A stretch of 64,000 bases of DNA from Nocardioides sp. R-C-SC26 (GCF_021246465.1 NZ_JAHRHK010000001.1:224060-288059), one strand, 5' to 3'. Counted from the first letter of the stretch, positions 28,727-37,650 are shown. Notes: generated by a model not told the origin, from the letters alone. Numbers and translations are program-made.

Positions 28727-28905
28727 CGCAGCGCCTTCGGGCGCACCAGGCCGAGCATCTTCAGCGAGAAGGCGCGTAGGCAGGAGCGGCACTCCCAGGC
28801 CCCGTGAGCGACGACGGGCTCGCCATCGGAAGCAGTGGCCTCGTGGGGCCACAGGTTCTCGTCGCCGCAGTAGGGGCAGTGGAAGGGGATGCCGCGGTTG
28901 CTCAT
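28723..28905 (-). CDS. Small zinc-ribbon protein of the sulfite reductase operon
   Basis: 60 residues from ATG 28905. Two CxxC pairs (HCPYCGDENLWP and ECRSCLRAFSL) predict one zinc ribbon. It overlaps both neighbours by 4 nt (nirA upstream, cysH downstream), so it is translated as part of the operon. Small proteins of this kind lie between sulfite reductase and cysH in many Actinobacteria. A redox, metal-delivery or assembly role is conceivable but not shown. Confidence 0.85.
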   Translation of the reverse strand: MSNRGIPFHCPYCGDENLWPHEATASDGEPVVAHGAWECRSCLRAFSLKMLGLVRPKALR

Positions 28906-30617
28906 GTTGCTGACAACGCCTTCTCGCCGCGCAACATTTCCTCATCGGCGCGCGCGACCCACGTGGCGAAGTTCTCGCCCTCCTCGCGGTCGACCAGGTA
29001 GTTCCCGACGACGGCGGTGATGTAGTCGTCCAGTCCGGCGCTCGTCACCTTGTGCGCCCGGAGCTTGCGGCCGAAGTTGGCCTGTAGACCGGTCGCGCCG
29101 CCCAGGTGCACCTGGAAGCCCTCGACCTGCTCTCCGCCGTCCATGACGAGCTGACCCTTGAGACCGATGTCGGCGACCTGAGTCCGCGCGCACGCGTTGG
29201 GGCAACCGTTGACGTTGACGGTGATCGGCACATCGAGGTCGGGGAAGCGCTTCTCCAGCTCGGTGACCAGCGAGCGCGCGCGCTCCTTGGTGTCGACGAT
29301 CGCGAGCTTGCAGAACTCGATGCCAGTGCATGCCATCGTGTTGCGTCGCCAGTTCGAGGGGCGCGCCGGCAGACCGATCTCGTCCAGCCGCGCGACCAGT
29401 GCCTCGACCGCGTCGGGCTCGACGCCGATCAGCACGATCTTCTGGTAGGGCGTCAGGCGAGCGCCGGCGACGCCGAACTCGGCCATCACGTCGGCCAGCT
29501 GCACCAGCAGCGTGCCCGAGACCCGACCGGCGGAGGGCGCGACCCCGACGTAGAACCGGCCGTCCTTCTGCTCGTGGACGCCGATGTGGTCGCGGTGCCC
29601 CACCGGAGCGGGGGGAGAGTCCAGGCTGACCAGGGGGCGGCCGAGGTACTCCTTCTCCAGCACCTCTCGGAACTTCTCGATACCCCAGTCGGCGACGAGG
29701 AACTTCAGCCGGGCGCGCGAGCGGAGTCGGCGGTAGCCGTAGTCGCGGAAGATCGAGGCCACACCGGCCCAGACGTCGGCGACGTCGTCCAGCGGGATCC
29801 AGACGCCCATCTTCGCTGCGAGCATGGGGTTGGTGGAGAGGCCGCCGCCGACCCAGAGGTCGAAGCCGGGGCCGTGCTCGGGGTGCTCGGTACCCACGAA
29901 CGAGATGTCGTTGGTCTCGGGCGAGACATCCTGGCTCGGGTGGCCCGTCAGGGCCGTCTTGAACTTGCGGGGGAAGTTCGAGAAGGCCGGGTCGCCGATG
30001 AAGCGGCGGTAGATCTCGTCGAGCGCCGCGGTGCCGTCGATGATCTCGTCCTTGGCGACGCCGGCGACCGGTGAACCCAGGAACGGACGGGGCGAGTCGC
30101 CGCAGGCTTCGAGGCTGCTCAGGCCGGAGGCATCCAGCTTCTCCCAGATCGCGGGAACGTCCTCGACCCGGATCCAGTGGTACTGGATGTTCTCGCGGTC
30201 GGTGACGTCGGCGGTGTCGCGGGCGTACTCCACGCCGATCTCACCCAGGGCGCGCACGGTGTCGGCGCTGAGAAGCCGGCCGTCGGAGCGGACGCGGAGC
30301 ATGAAGTACTCGTCGTCCAACTCCTCCTCGCCGAGGGTGGCGGTCTTGCCGCCGTCGAAGCCCGGCGCGCGCTGGGTGTAGAGACCCATCCATCGGAACC
30401 GTCCGCGCAGGTCGGCGGGGTCGATCGAGGCGAAGCCGCGCTTGGAGTAGATGTTGATGATCCGCGCCCGCACGTTGAGCGGGTCGTCGTCCTTCTTGGA
30501 CTGCTCGTTCTTGTTGAGCGGCTCGGTGTACCCGAGCGCCCACTGACCCTCGGCACGCTTGGGGCGGGGGATCTCGGTGTGCTGGGCCTTGGTGGCCTGG
30601 AAGCGGAGGTCGGACAT
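28902..30617 (-). CDS. nirA: Ferredoxin-dependent sulfite reductase (NirA/Sir)
   Basis: 571 residues from ATG 30617 (MSDLRFQAT); GTG 30632 would add five residues. Six-electron reduction of sulfite to sulfide using ferredoxin, with siroheme and 4Fe-4S. Cluster ligands: MACTGIEFCKLA and NGCPNACARTQ (C-x5-C...C-x3-C). Two ferredoxin-like repeats contain GLYTQR and WRRNTMAC. The Tyr of GLYTQR and Cys of EACGD correspond to the pair that is covalently linked in M. tuberculosis NirA. It opens the sulfur operon behind a leader peptide. Sulfite rather than nitrite as substrate is supported by cysH. Confidence 0.95.
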   Translation of the reverse strand: MSDLRFQATKAQHTEIPRPKRAEGQWALGYTEPLNKNEQSKKDDDPLNVRARIINIYSKRGFASIDPADLRGRFRWMGLYTQRAPGFDGGKTATLGEEELDDEYFMLRVRSDGRLLSADTVRALGEIGVEYARDTADVTDRENIQYHWIRVEDVPAIWEKLDASGLSSLEACGDSPRPFLGSPVAGVAKDEIIDGTAALDEIYRRFIGDPAFSNFPRKFKTALTGHPSQDVSPETNDISFVGTEHPEHGPGFDLWVGGGLSTNPMLAAKMGVWIPLDDVADVWAGVASIFRDYGYRRLRSRARLKFLVADWGIEKFREVLEKEYLGRPLVSLDSPPAPVGHRDHIGVHEQKDGRFYVGVAPSAGRVSGTLLVQLADVMAEFGVAGARLTPYQKIVLIGVEPDAVEALVARLDEIGLPARPSNWRRNTMACTGIEFCKLAIVDTKERARSLVTELEKRFPDLDVPITVNVNGCPNACARTQVADIGLKGQLVMDGGEQVEGFQVHLGGATGLQANFGRKLRAHKVTSAGLDDYITAVVGNYLVDREEGENFATWVARADEEMLRGEKALSAT

Positions 30618-30683
30618 GGCGGCGGATCGCACTCTTTCGCTGAAGCGCGCCGGAGCGGCGCGCGGAGGCTGGACGGCGGGGGA

Positions 30684-30773
30684 TCAGCGGGGCCGACACA
30701 TACTGCTGCGCGTACGGCCGAAGTCCACGTGGCGTCGTACCACGAGGAAGGCGTGCGTCGCACCAGTGACCAT
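30684..30773 (-). CDS. Putative sulfur-operon leader peptide (uORF)
   Basis: A 29-codon ORF from ATG 30773 to TGA 30684, ending 66 nt before the nirA start. Its second half reads RRHVDFGRTRSSMCRPR, very close in style to the short actinobacterial leader peptides with an RRHVDL-R-SSA-C core found before sulfur and related metabolic genes. A single Cys codon near the end could sense cysteinyl-tRNA or translation speed. The role as a cis-acting attenuator is inferred; the peptide may have no function in trans. No clear ribosome binding site is visible. Confidence 0.8.
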   Translation of the reverse strand: MVTGATHAFLVVRRHVDFGRTRSSMCRPR

Positions 30774-30913
30774 GATCAGCGAGTCTCAGTCAGCGGACGT
30801 AGGTAGACCAAACCCAAATCTCGTGATGTGAGACATCTGTCCGTAATTTGGACGAAATCCGGAGGCTCGAACCGCGCGGTGAGGGGTACGTCACACGCGG
30901 TGGTCTAGACAGA

Positions 30914-30948
30914 ACGATGCCCCGGAGCGGTCCGCTCCGGGGCATCGT
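30914..30948 (-). terminator. Terminator of the Gly-rich secreted protein gene
   Basis: Perfect inverted repeat of about 16 bp (core GATGCCCCGGAGCG / CGCTCCGGGGCATC) with a 3-nt loop, starting 21 nt after the stop of the minus-strand gene. The remaining sequence up to the leader peptide (30774-30913) presumably holds the sulfur operon promoter; no convincing -35/-10 pair was identified. Confidence 0.8.
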
Positions 30949-30968
30949 CACCATCTGGTGCCGGACGA

Positions 30969-31916
30969 TCAGCGCTTGCGCACCCGCACGAGCGCGCTGC
31001 TCGACTTCGTCGTCTTGTTGCCGAGGTAGGTCACCTTCACCGCGTTCGTGCCCGAGGAGAGGCCCTTCAGCTTCATCCTCGTCACGCCCTTGCGCAGTGT
31101 CCCCGAGCCCACGGTCTTCTTCCCGACCTTCGCCACGACCTTGCCGCTGGCGCCCTTGCCGAGTTGACGGGTGACGGTGGTGACGACGATCGGCTCCTCG
31201 GTCGGCGTGGGAGTGACGACCTCGGTCTCGGTCTCCGACTCCTGTTCCTCGACCTCGACCTCGTCGACGACGGCGGTCTTGCTCACGAGCTCGCAGTCGA
31301 TGCTGAACAGCGAGATGCCGAAGAAGGACAGCGGTGAGAAGGAGAACTCCTCGGGCAGCGAGATCGGGTAGTCGCCCGGCGTGGGGAGGGCGAACTCGTC
31401 GGTGCTGCCGTCGGTGTCGAGTGTCGGGTTCTTGGTCGGATTGGTGACGTCGTCGCTGACGCCGTCGACCCTGAGCCTCTTCGCGCCGAACATCAATGAG
31501 AAGTCATCGAGCTGGCCCGGGACGTCGTCGCCGGCGCTGAACCCGCCGAACCCGCCGAGCAGGCCACCGAGGCCCCCCAGCCCGGTGAGTCCGCCGAACA
31601 TGCCGCCGAAGAGTCCGCCGAAGAGGCTGGTGGGGAAGTCGATCGTGAGATCGAAGGAGATGCCCTGCGGCATCCACAGCTCGGTCGGCGCCGCGTCGGG
31701 CAGGTTGGTGATGTCGACCTCGACGCCGAGCTTCACCAGGCCCATCGGGCCCGTGCACTCGTAGCGGATCGGCGACGTCGGGGCGGCGGCGTGGGCGGTG
31801 CCCGGTGCGCCGGCGACGAGCATGCCGGTCATCAGCGCGGTGGTGGCGCCGATTCCGGTGAGCTTGGCCGCCCAACCGCGGGTGGCGGTCCGAGCGGGCG
31901 TGCGCGTGTACTGCAT
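30969..31916 (-). CDS. Secreted glycine-rich protein with Ig-like C-terminus, function unknown
   Basis: 315 residues from ATG 31916, with GGAGAG five nt upstream; the longer reading to 31955 lacks a proper signal. A signal peptide of about 42 residues ends GTAHAAAP. The middle has a run of Gly-Gly/Phe/Leu turns (TSLFGGLFGGMFGGL, about 93-120) in an otherwise beta-rich domain with two cysteines that could form a disulfide. The C-terminal 75 residues form an Ig-like domain ending in VRVRKR, resembling the tail of the 5'-nucleotidase. No enzymatic motif. A possible operator (32045-32058) lies upstream. Confidence 0.78.
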   Translation of the reverse strand: MQYTRTPARTATRGWAAKLTGIGATTALMTGMLVAGAPGTAHAAAPTSPIRYECTGPMGLVKLGVEVDITNLPDAAPTELWMPQGISFDLTIDFPTSLFGGLFGGMFGGLTGLGGLGGLLGGFGGFSAGDDVPGQLDDFSLMFGAKRLRVDGVSDDVTNPTKNPTLDTDGSTDEFALPTPGDYPISLPEEFSFSPLSFFGISLFSIDCELVSKTAVVDEVEVEEQESETETEVVTPTPTEEPIVVTTVTRQLGKGASGKVVAKVGKKTVGSGTLRKGVTRMKLKGLSSGTNAVKVTYLGNKTTKSSSALVRVRKR

Positions 31917-32044
31917 GGTCTCTCCATCCTGGAGCCAGCGAGCTGGCCCCCCCATGAGTGGCCCCCACCCTCCGTGGCGGACCTCCTGGCGCCCCGCCGT
32001 CCCTCCAGGCGACGCACTGCTGGCGCTGGGGGGTCATTCGGTGT

Positions 32045-32058
32045 GTTTGTTACCAAAC
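32045..32058. promoter_or_regulatory. Palindromic operator candidate upstream of the Gly-rich secreted protein
   Basis: GTTTGTTACCAAAC is a perfect 5-bp inverted repeat with a 4-nt spacer, 129 nt before the ATG of the minus-strand gene and 134 nt before glyA. It is AT-rich against a GC-rich background and includes GTTAC, the core recognised by some actinobacterial response regulators. Regulator unknown. Confidence 0.5.
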
Positions 32059-32179
32059 TGAGGAAATCGAGATCGTCGCCGACGCTGGTCTAGACGCCGG
32101 GTGGTGACGGCGGATGTGGCCGGCGCGACGTCGGCCGGAGGGGCCCGGTGCGAATGCGGAAGCCGCGCCGGAGCCTCGC

Positions 32180-32185
32180 TACAGT
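32180..32185 (+). promoter_or_regulatory. -10 element for leaderless glyA
   Basis: TACAGT six nt before the glyA ATG and no Shine-Dalgarno sequence: transcription would start at or next to the start codon. Confidence 0.6.
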
Positions 32186-32191
32186 GCGGCC

Positions 32192-33640
32192 ATGACCGCC
32201 CCGGACCTTGCCAGCCTGACCAGCAGCGCCTACCAGCAGGCGCTCGAGGTCATCGCCTCCGTGGAGCCGCGGATCGCCGAGGCGACCCGCCAGGAGCTCG
32301 CCGATCAGCGTGGGTCGCTCAAGCTGATCGCCAGTGAGAACTACGCGTCACCCGCCGTCCTGCTGACGATGGGTACCTGGTTCAGCGACAAGTACGCCGA
32401 GGGAACCGTCGGGCACCGCTTCTACGCGGGATGCCAGAACGTCGACACGGTGGAGGCGCTCGCCGCCGAGCACGCACGCGAGCTCTTCGGCGCCGAGTAC
32501 GCCTACGCTCAGCCGCACTCGGGTATCGATGCGAACCTGGTCGCCTTCTGGTCGATCCTGGCCCATCGCGTCGAGGGGCCGTGGTTGGCGAACGCCGAGA
32601 AGAAGAACGTCAACGACCTCACCGAGGCCGACTGGGAGTCGCTGCGTCGGGAGCTCGGCAACCAGCGTCTCCTGGGCATGAGCCTGGACGCCGGCGGTCA
32701 CCTCACGCACGGCTTCCGGCCCAACATCAGCGGCAAGATGTTCCACCAGCAGCAGTACGGCACCGATCCGGAGACGGGCCTCCTCGACTACGACGCCGTG
32801 GCCGCCAAGGCGCGCGAGTTCAAGCCGCTGGTGCTCGTGGCGGGCTACTCCGCCTACCCGCGCCGGGTGAACTTCGCCAAGATGCGCGAGATCGCCGACG
32901 AGGTCGGCGCCACCTTGATGGTCGACATGGCGCACTTCGCCGGACTGGTGGCCGGCAAGGTGTTCACCGGCGACGAGGACCCGGTGCCGCACGCCCACAT
33001 CGTCACCACGACGACGCACAAGTCGCTGCGGGGACCTCGCGGCGGCATGGTGCTCGCGACCGAGGAGTACGCCCCGAGCGTCGACCGCGGCTGCCCGATG
33101 GTGCTCGGCGGCCCGCTCTCGCACGTGATGGCGGCGAAGGCGGTCGCCTTCGCCGAGGCGCGTCGTCCAGAGTTCGGCACCTACGCCCAGGCTGTGGCCG
33201 ACAACGCCCAGTCCCTCGCGGGTGGCCTGCTCTCCCGCGGCGCCAAACTCGTCACCGGGGGGACCGACAACCACCTGGTGCTCATCGACGTCTCCTCATT
33301 CGGACTCACCGGCCGCCAGGCCGAGTCGGCGCTGCTCGACGCCGGCATCGTCACCAACCGCAACTCCGTGCCGGCCGACCCCAACGGAGCCTGGTACACC
33401 TCCGGCATCCGGATCGGCACGCCCGCACTGACCACGCGTGGCTTCGGCCACGACGAGTTCGACCGCACCGCCGACCTCATCGTCGAGGTGCTGCGCAACA
33501 CCGAGCCCGGCACCACCAAGGCGGGGACGCCGTCCCAGGCCTCCTACCGCCTCGCCGACGGCGTCGCCGACAAGGTCAAGGACGCCTCGGCGGAGATGCT
33601 CGACAAGCACCCGCTCTACCCGGGTCTCGACCTGGCCTGA
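32192..33640 (+). CDS. glyA: Serine hydroxymethyltransferase
   Basis: 482 residues from ATG 32192. PLP enzyme converting serine plus tetrahydrofolate to glycine plus methylene-THF. The N-terminal [13 protein letters not shown], the PLP-lysine motif [14 protein letters not shown] (about residue 275) and [10 protein letters not shown] are diagnostic. It is longer than the common 420-430 residues because of an insertion around 120-170 ([20 protein letters not shown]), seen in a longer bacterial subgroup. A leaderless-type -10 precedes it. It is convergent with the response regulator. Confidence 0.96.
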   Translation: MTAPDLASLTSSAYQQALEVIASVEPRIAEATRQELADQRGSLKLIASENYASPAVLLTMGTWFSDKYAEGTVGHRFYAGCQNVDTVEALAAEHARELFGAEYAYAQPHSGIDANLVAFWSILAHRVEGPWLANAEKKNVNDLTEADWESLRRELGNQRLLGMSLDAGGHLTHGFRPNISGKMFHQQQYGTDPETGLLDYDAVAAKAREFKPLVLVAGYSAYPRRVNFAKMREIADEVGATLMVDMAHFAGLVAGKVFTGDEDPVPHAHIVTTTTHKSLRGPRGGMVLATEEYAPSVDRGCPMVLGGPLSHVMAAKAVAFAEARRPEFGTYAQAVADNAQSLAGGLLSRGAKLVTGGTDNHLVLIDVSSFGLTGRQAESALLDAGIVTNRNSVPADPNGAWYTSGIRIGTPALTTRGFGHDEFDRTADLIVEVLRNTEPGTTKAGTPSQASYRLADGVADKVKDASAEMLDKHPLYPGLDLA

Positions 33641-33662
33641 GCGACCACCGTCTCGAACCAGG

Positions 33663-33696
33663 CCCTGACCCAGCGCCACGCGGCGCCGGGTCGGGG
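33663..33696. terminator. Bidirectional terminator between glyA and the response regulator gene
   Basis: Stem CCCTGACCCAGCGCC / GGCGCCGGGTCGGGG (one G-T pair, one mismatch) with a 4-nt loop, lying between the two convergent stop codons. Confidence 0.65.
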
Positions 33697-33736
33697 TCTG
33701 TCGGCTTCCCGGGCCCACTCCGCGCCGAACGTCGCC

Positions 33737-34411
33737 TCAACGCCAGCGGTACTCGACCTCGGGTCGGCCCGAACCGCCGTAGCGAGGCGCGCGATCGAGC
33801 TGGCCGACGTCGGCCAAGTGCTCCAGGTAGCGACGTGCCGTGACGCGGGACGAGCCCACGAGCTCGGCGACCTCGGTCGCCGACAGGGCCTGCTCGGCGT
33901 CGCGGACGGCGGCGACGACCTCGCGCAGAGTCTCGGCGTTGACGCCCTTCGGTGGCTCGGCGGGCACGGGACGCAACGTGCCGAGCAGGCTGTCGACCTC
34001 GTCCTGCACGAAGCCGCCGGACGTCGAGGCGAGGCGTGCGCGGTACTCGGCGTACTGCTCGAGCTTGGCGCGGAAGGTCGCGAAGGTGAACGGCTTGAGC
34101 AGGTAGAGCACGACGCCGTGTGCCACGGCGTGCCGGACGACGTCGGCGTCGCGCGCCGCGGTGACCGCGATGACATCGACGAGGCGTCCGGCAGCACGCT
34201 GACGTTGCAGCAGGCCCAGACCGTGGCCGTCGGGGAGGTTCATGTCGAGCAGCACCAGGTCGATGGCATCGTCCCCGTCCAGGATGCGTGCCGCGTCGGT
34301 CGCCGACCTGGCGACCGCCCCGGTCTCGAAACCCGGCACGCGGTCGACGTAGGCCGCATGGGCCTGCGCCGCCAGCTCCTCGTCCTCCACGATGAGAACC
34401 CTGACCGTCAC
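33737..34411 (-). CDS. Response regulator, CitB/DcuR type
   Basis: 224 residues from GTG 34411, overlapping the kinase stop by 4 nt. Receiver domain (1-120) with acidic pocket EDE, phosphoacceptor Asp in LVLLDMNLPDGHG, Thr in VIAVTAARD and Lys in LKPFTF. The C-terminal HTH (ALSATEVAELVGSSRVTARR) is the winged/YesN-unrelated form found in CitB/DcuR regulators. With the adjacent kinase it should control transport of C4-dicarboxylates or citrate, most simply the divergent dctA-like gene. Confidence 0.92.
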   Translation of the reverse strand: MTVRVLIVEDEELAAQAHAAYVDRVPGFETGAVARSATDAARILDGDDAIDLVLLDMNLPDGHGLGLLQRQRAAGRLVDVIAVTAARDADVVRHAVAHGVVLYLLKPFTFATFRAKLEQYAEYRARLASTSGGFVQDEVDSLLGTLRPVPAEPPKGVNAETLREVVAAVRDAEQALSATEVAELVGSSRVTARRYLEHLADVGQLDRAPRYGGSGRPEVEYRWR

Positions 34412-36042
34412 GGGAGACCATCCTGCCCGGGCGCTGCTCCGAGGTCCGCAGGGGCTGGCGCCGTGGCCAGTGGTCCCAGGCGCACGTGGAACAGCGCGCC
34501 ACCTGCGGTGGAGCGGCCGATGGTGACGTCGCCGCCGTGACGCAGTGCCGTCTGGCGGACGAGCGCCAGACCCACACCGCGTCCGGCCGCCTTCGTGCTC
34601 CATCCCCGTGACAGCGCCCGCCGTGCCTCCTCGGGAGTGAGTCCCGGGCCGTCGTCGCCGACCGAGACCAGAGGCGTCCCGTCGTGGTCGTCGAGGTGGA
34701 CCTCGATCCGTCGCCCCGAGCCGTTGCCGACGGCATCGAGGGCGTTGTCGATCAGGTTGCCGAGGACGGTGACCAGGTCGCGTGCCGGGATCGGCGTGCC
34801 GCCGCCACTGTCGCCCTCGAAGGATCCGCTGATCACCAGCTCGACACCGCGCTCGGCCGCCTCGGCGGTCTTGCCCAGCAGCAGGGCGGCGACGACGGGG
34901 TCGGTGGTGGCGCTGACGACGTCGTCGGTCAGGCGCTGGGCCACGGCGAGCTCCTCGGTGGCGAACGCGATCGCCTCCTCGGTGCGGCCCAGCTCGACCA
35001 GCGACACCACGGTGTGCAGGCGGTTCGCGGCCTCGTGGGTCTGGGATCGCAGCGATTCGGTCAGCCCTCGGACGACGTCCAGCTCGCCCGTGACGTCGCG
35101 CAGCTCGGTGTGGTCGCGCAAGGTGATGACGGCGCCGACCTCGCGCCCACCCCACGCCGCCGGAGCGGCACTGACGAGCAGTGCGCGATCCCCGGCGAGG
35201 AACAGCTCATCGGCGACCGACTCCCCGCCGAGTGCCGCGCCGACCAAGGCGGGTGCGAGGCCCAGGCCGGCGAGCGAGCGGCCGGCGGCGTCGTCGGAGA
35301 GATCGAGCAACCGCTGGGCCTCCTGGTTGAGCATCGCCACCCGACCGCGTCGATCAACCAGGATCAGTCCCTCCCTCACGGCGCGCAGCACGGCGGTGTA
35401 GTACTCATACATCCGGGTGATCTCCTGCTCACCCAGGCCGTGGGTCTGACGTCGCAGACGACGCGTGACCAGCCAGGTGCCGAGCGCGCCGACCAGGAAC
35501 ACCGCGGCGGCTGCGGCGCCGATGGTGATCAGGTCGCCGCGGAGCGCCTGCTCGATCGACTGCACCGTGATTCCGACGGCGACGAGCGCGACGACCCGCC
35601 CGTCGTCCATCACGGGCGCGACGGTGCGCATCGAGGGGCCGAGGGTGCCGGTGAACTCCTGGGTGAACGGTCGGCCCTGCGGTGCGGTGCCGACGTCGCC
35701 GAGGAAGAGCTCCCCGATCCGGGCAGGATCGGGATGGGTCAGCCGCACCCGGTCGAGATCCATGATCGTCACGAAGTCGACGTCGGTGTCCGCGCGGATC
35801 TGCTCGGCCAGCGGCTGCAGGACCGCGGACGGATCGTCGAGTCGCATCGCGGCCGCGATGGTGGGGGCATCGGAGATCGCGCGAGCGACGGCGAGGGTCA
35901 GCCGCGAGGCGTTGTCGCGTTCGTCGTGTCGCGCGTCGAGGACGGCGAGGGCGAGCGACACCGCGATCAGCACCCCGAGTACGGCGGCCTGCAGAACCCA
36001 GATCTGGCGGGCGACGGAGCTCGAGCGCCGCCGTCGGACCAT
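34408..36042 (-). CDS. Sensor histidine kinase, CitA/DcuS type
   Basis: 544 residues. Membrane helix (about 15-35), periplasmic PAS-like sensor domain (38-170, DVDFVTIMDLDRVRLTHP), second membrane helix (about 172-192), cytoplasmic PAS domain (210-320), and a kinase core with a DHp histidine in SQTHEAANRLHT (about 335) and ATPase motifs NLIDNALDA and DDGPGLT. CitA/DcuS kinases sense di- and tricarboxylates outside the cell. It forms a two-gene operon with the response regulator and faces the transporter across a palindromic operator. Confidence 0.93.
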   Translation of the reverse strand: MVRRRRSSSVARQIWVLQAAVLGVLIAVSLALAVLDARHDERDNASRLTLAVARAISDAPTIAAAMRLDDPSAVLQPLAEQIRADTDVDFVTIMDLDRVRLTHPDPARIGELFLGDVGTAPQGRPFTQEFTGTLGPSMRTVAPVMDDGRVVALVAVGITVQSIEQALRGDLITIGAAAAAVFLVGALGTWLVTRRLRRQTHGLGEQEITRMYEYYTAVLRAVREGLILVDRRGRVAMLNQEAQRLLDLSDDAAGRSLAGLGLAPALVGAALGGESVADELFLAGDRALLVSAAPAAWGGREVGAVITLRDHTELRDVTGELDVVRGLTESLRSQTHEAANRLHTVVSLVELGRTEEAIAFATEELAVAQRLTDDVVSATTDPVVAALLLGKTAEAAERGVELVISGSFEGDSGGGTPIPARDLVTVLGNLIDNALDAVGNGSGRRIEVHLDDHDGTPLVSVGDDGPGLTPEEARRALSRGWSTKAAGRGVGLALVRQTALRHGGDVTIGRSTAGGALFHVRLGPLATAPAPADLGAAPGQDGLP

Positions 36043-36078
36043 GCCGCGGATTCTGCCTCAGGTCGCGCCCGGCGGCAC

Positions 36079-36110
36079 GTGGTCGTTGTGATCGCGACCA
36101 CAACGACCAC
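36079..36110. promoter_or_regulatory. Perfect 12-bp palindrome between kinase and dicarboxylate transporter
   Basis: GTGGTCGTTGTG and CACAACGACCAC with an 8-nt spacer, in the 193-nt divergent region, 37 nt from the kinase start and 126 nt from the transporter start. The size and symmetry suit a dimeric response regulator site; the adjacent CitB-type regulator is the obvious candidate. Confidence 0.75.
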
Positions 36111-36235
36111 AACGGTGACGCAGATCACGACGACGCACACGATGAACGCACACCGGTGAATGCCGGGTGCCGCCGCCCATCGCCAGTCCGTCACCAGGTC
36201 GATCGCCGGGCCGGGGCCGTCCCGCAGGAGGAATC

Positions 36236-37624
36236 ATGAGCAGCACCAAGCACGTCACGCGGCGCCCCTCAGGCGCCCGCACCCACTACCTCTACATCGC
36301 CGTCATCGCGGCGGTGGCTCTCGGCATCGTGGTCGGCCTCGTCGCACCGGCCTTCGCCATCGAGCTCAAGCCACTCGGCCAGGCCTTCGTCGGCTTGATC
36401 AAGATGCTCATCCAGCCGGTCATCTTCTGCACGATCGTGCTCGGTGTCGGCTCGGTCGCCAACGCCGCCAAGGTCGGCAAGGTCGGTGGGCTGGCGCTCG
36501 GATACTTCATCACGATGTCGACGTTCGCGCTCGGCATCGGGCTCCTGGTGGGCAACCTGCTCCACCCGGGCAACGGCCTGAAGCTCGACGACGCCGCGCT
36601 CGGGGCCGGTGAGAAGCTCGCCGAGGGTGCGCACGGATCGACCACGGAGTTCCTGCTCGGCATCATCCCGGAATCGCTGCTCTCCTCGCTGACCTCCGGC
36701 GAGGTGCTGCAGACGCTCTTCGTGGCGCTCCTGGTCGGGTTCGCCCTCCAGGGCATGGGACGCACGGGCGAGCCCGTCCTGCGCGGTATCGGGCACGTGC
36801 AGCGCCTGGTGTTCCGCATCCTCTCGATGATCATGTGGGCCGCCCCGGTCGGTGCCTTCGGCGCGATCGCCGCCGTCGTCGGTGAGACCGGTGCCGACGC
36901 GCTGGTCAGCCTCGCCGTGCTGATGATCGGCTTCTACGTCACCTGCGCGCTCTTCGTCTTCGTCGTCCTGGGCACGCTGCTCAAGGTCGCGACCGGCATC
37001 AACGTCTTCTCACTGCTGCGCTACCTGGGTCGCGAGTTCCTGCTGATCGTCTCCACCTCGTCCTCGGAGTCGGCGCTGCCGCGACTGATCGCCAAGATGG
37101 AGCACGCCGGCGTCGACAAGCCCACCGTGGGCGTCGTCGTCCCGACCGGCTACTCCTTCAACCTCGACGGCACCGCGATCTACCTGACCATGGCCTCGCT
37201 CTTCATCGCCGAGGCACTGGGCCAGCCGCTCGCCATCGGGGAGCAGCTCTCGCTGCTCGTGTTCATGATGGTGGCGTCCAAGGGCGCCGCGGGCGTCACC
37301 GGCGCCGGGATGGCGACGCTGGCCGGCGGGCTCAGCTCCCACCGCCCCGAGCTGCTCGACGGCGTAGGCCTCATCGTCGGCATCGACCGGTTCATGTCGG
37401 AGGCGCGCGCGGTCACCAACTTCGCCGGTAACGCCGTCGCCACCGTCCTGGTCGGGCACTGGACCGGCGGCCTGGACCGCGCGCAGTTCGACCGCGCCGT
37501 CAGCGGCGAGGACCCGTTCGACGAGGAGACCATGGTCGACGACCACGGCCCGGCCACCGAGCCGGAGGAGGCCGTGGTGGCCGCTTCGGTGGGTGGGCCC
37601 GAGCGTCCGTTGCAGCGGGTCTGA
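36236..37624 (+). CDS. Dicarboxylate/amino acid:cation symporter (DctA-like)
   Basis: 462 residues from ATG 36236 with an AGGAGG site. DAACS family membrane protein (eight helices plus two re-entrant hairpins) that imports C4-dicarboxylates or acidic amino acids with Na+ or H+. The family motifs STSSSESALPRL (hairpin 1), YSFNLDGTAIYLTMA (TM7), GVTGAGMATLA (hairpin 2) and FAGNAVATVLVG (TM8) are all present. The divergent CitA/DcuS-like kinase favours C4-dicarboxylates as substrate. The C-terminal 40 residues are acidic and likely cytoplasmic. Confidence 0.93.
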   Translation: MSSTKHVTRRPSGARTHYLYIAVIAAVALGIVVGLVAPAFAIELKPLGQAFVGLIKMLIQPVIFCTIVLGVGSVANAAKVGKVGGLALGYFITMSTFALGIGLLVGNLLHPGNGLKLDDAALGAGEKLAEGAHGSTTEFLLGIIPESLLSSLTSGEVLQTLFVALLVGFALQGMGRTGEPVLRGIGHVQRLVFRILSMIMWAAPVGAFGAIAAVVGETGADALVSLAVLMIGFYVTCALFVFVVLGTLLKVATGINVFSLLRYLGREFLLIVSTSSSESALPRLIAKMEHAGVDKPTVGVVVPTGYSFNLDGTAIYLTMASLFIAEALGQPLAIGEQLSLLVFMMVASKGAAGVTGAGMATLAGGLSSHRPELLDGVGLIVGIDRFMSEARAVTNFAGNAVATVLVGHWTGGLDRAQFDRAVSGEDPFDEETMVDDHGPATEPEEAVVAASVGGPERPLQRV

Positions 37625-37650
37625 GCCCGTCACACCAGACCGCCGCAACG

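Noticed and set aside
27983..28945. N-terminal extension of cysH to 320 residues
   Set aside because: The extra part is an out-of-frame reading of the zinc-ribbon gene; ATG 28726 matches the family.
31917..32191. Possible glycine riboswitch before glyA
   Set aside because: glyA appears leaderless (TACAGT six nt before ATG); no riboswitch-like conserved sequence seen.
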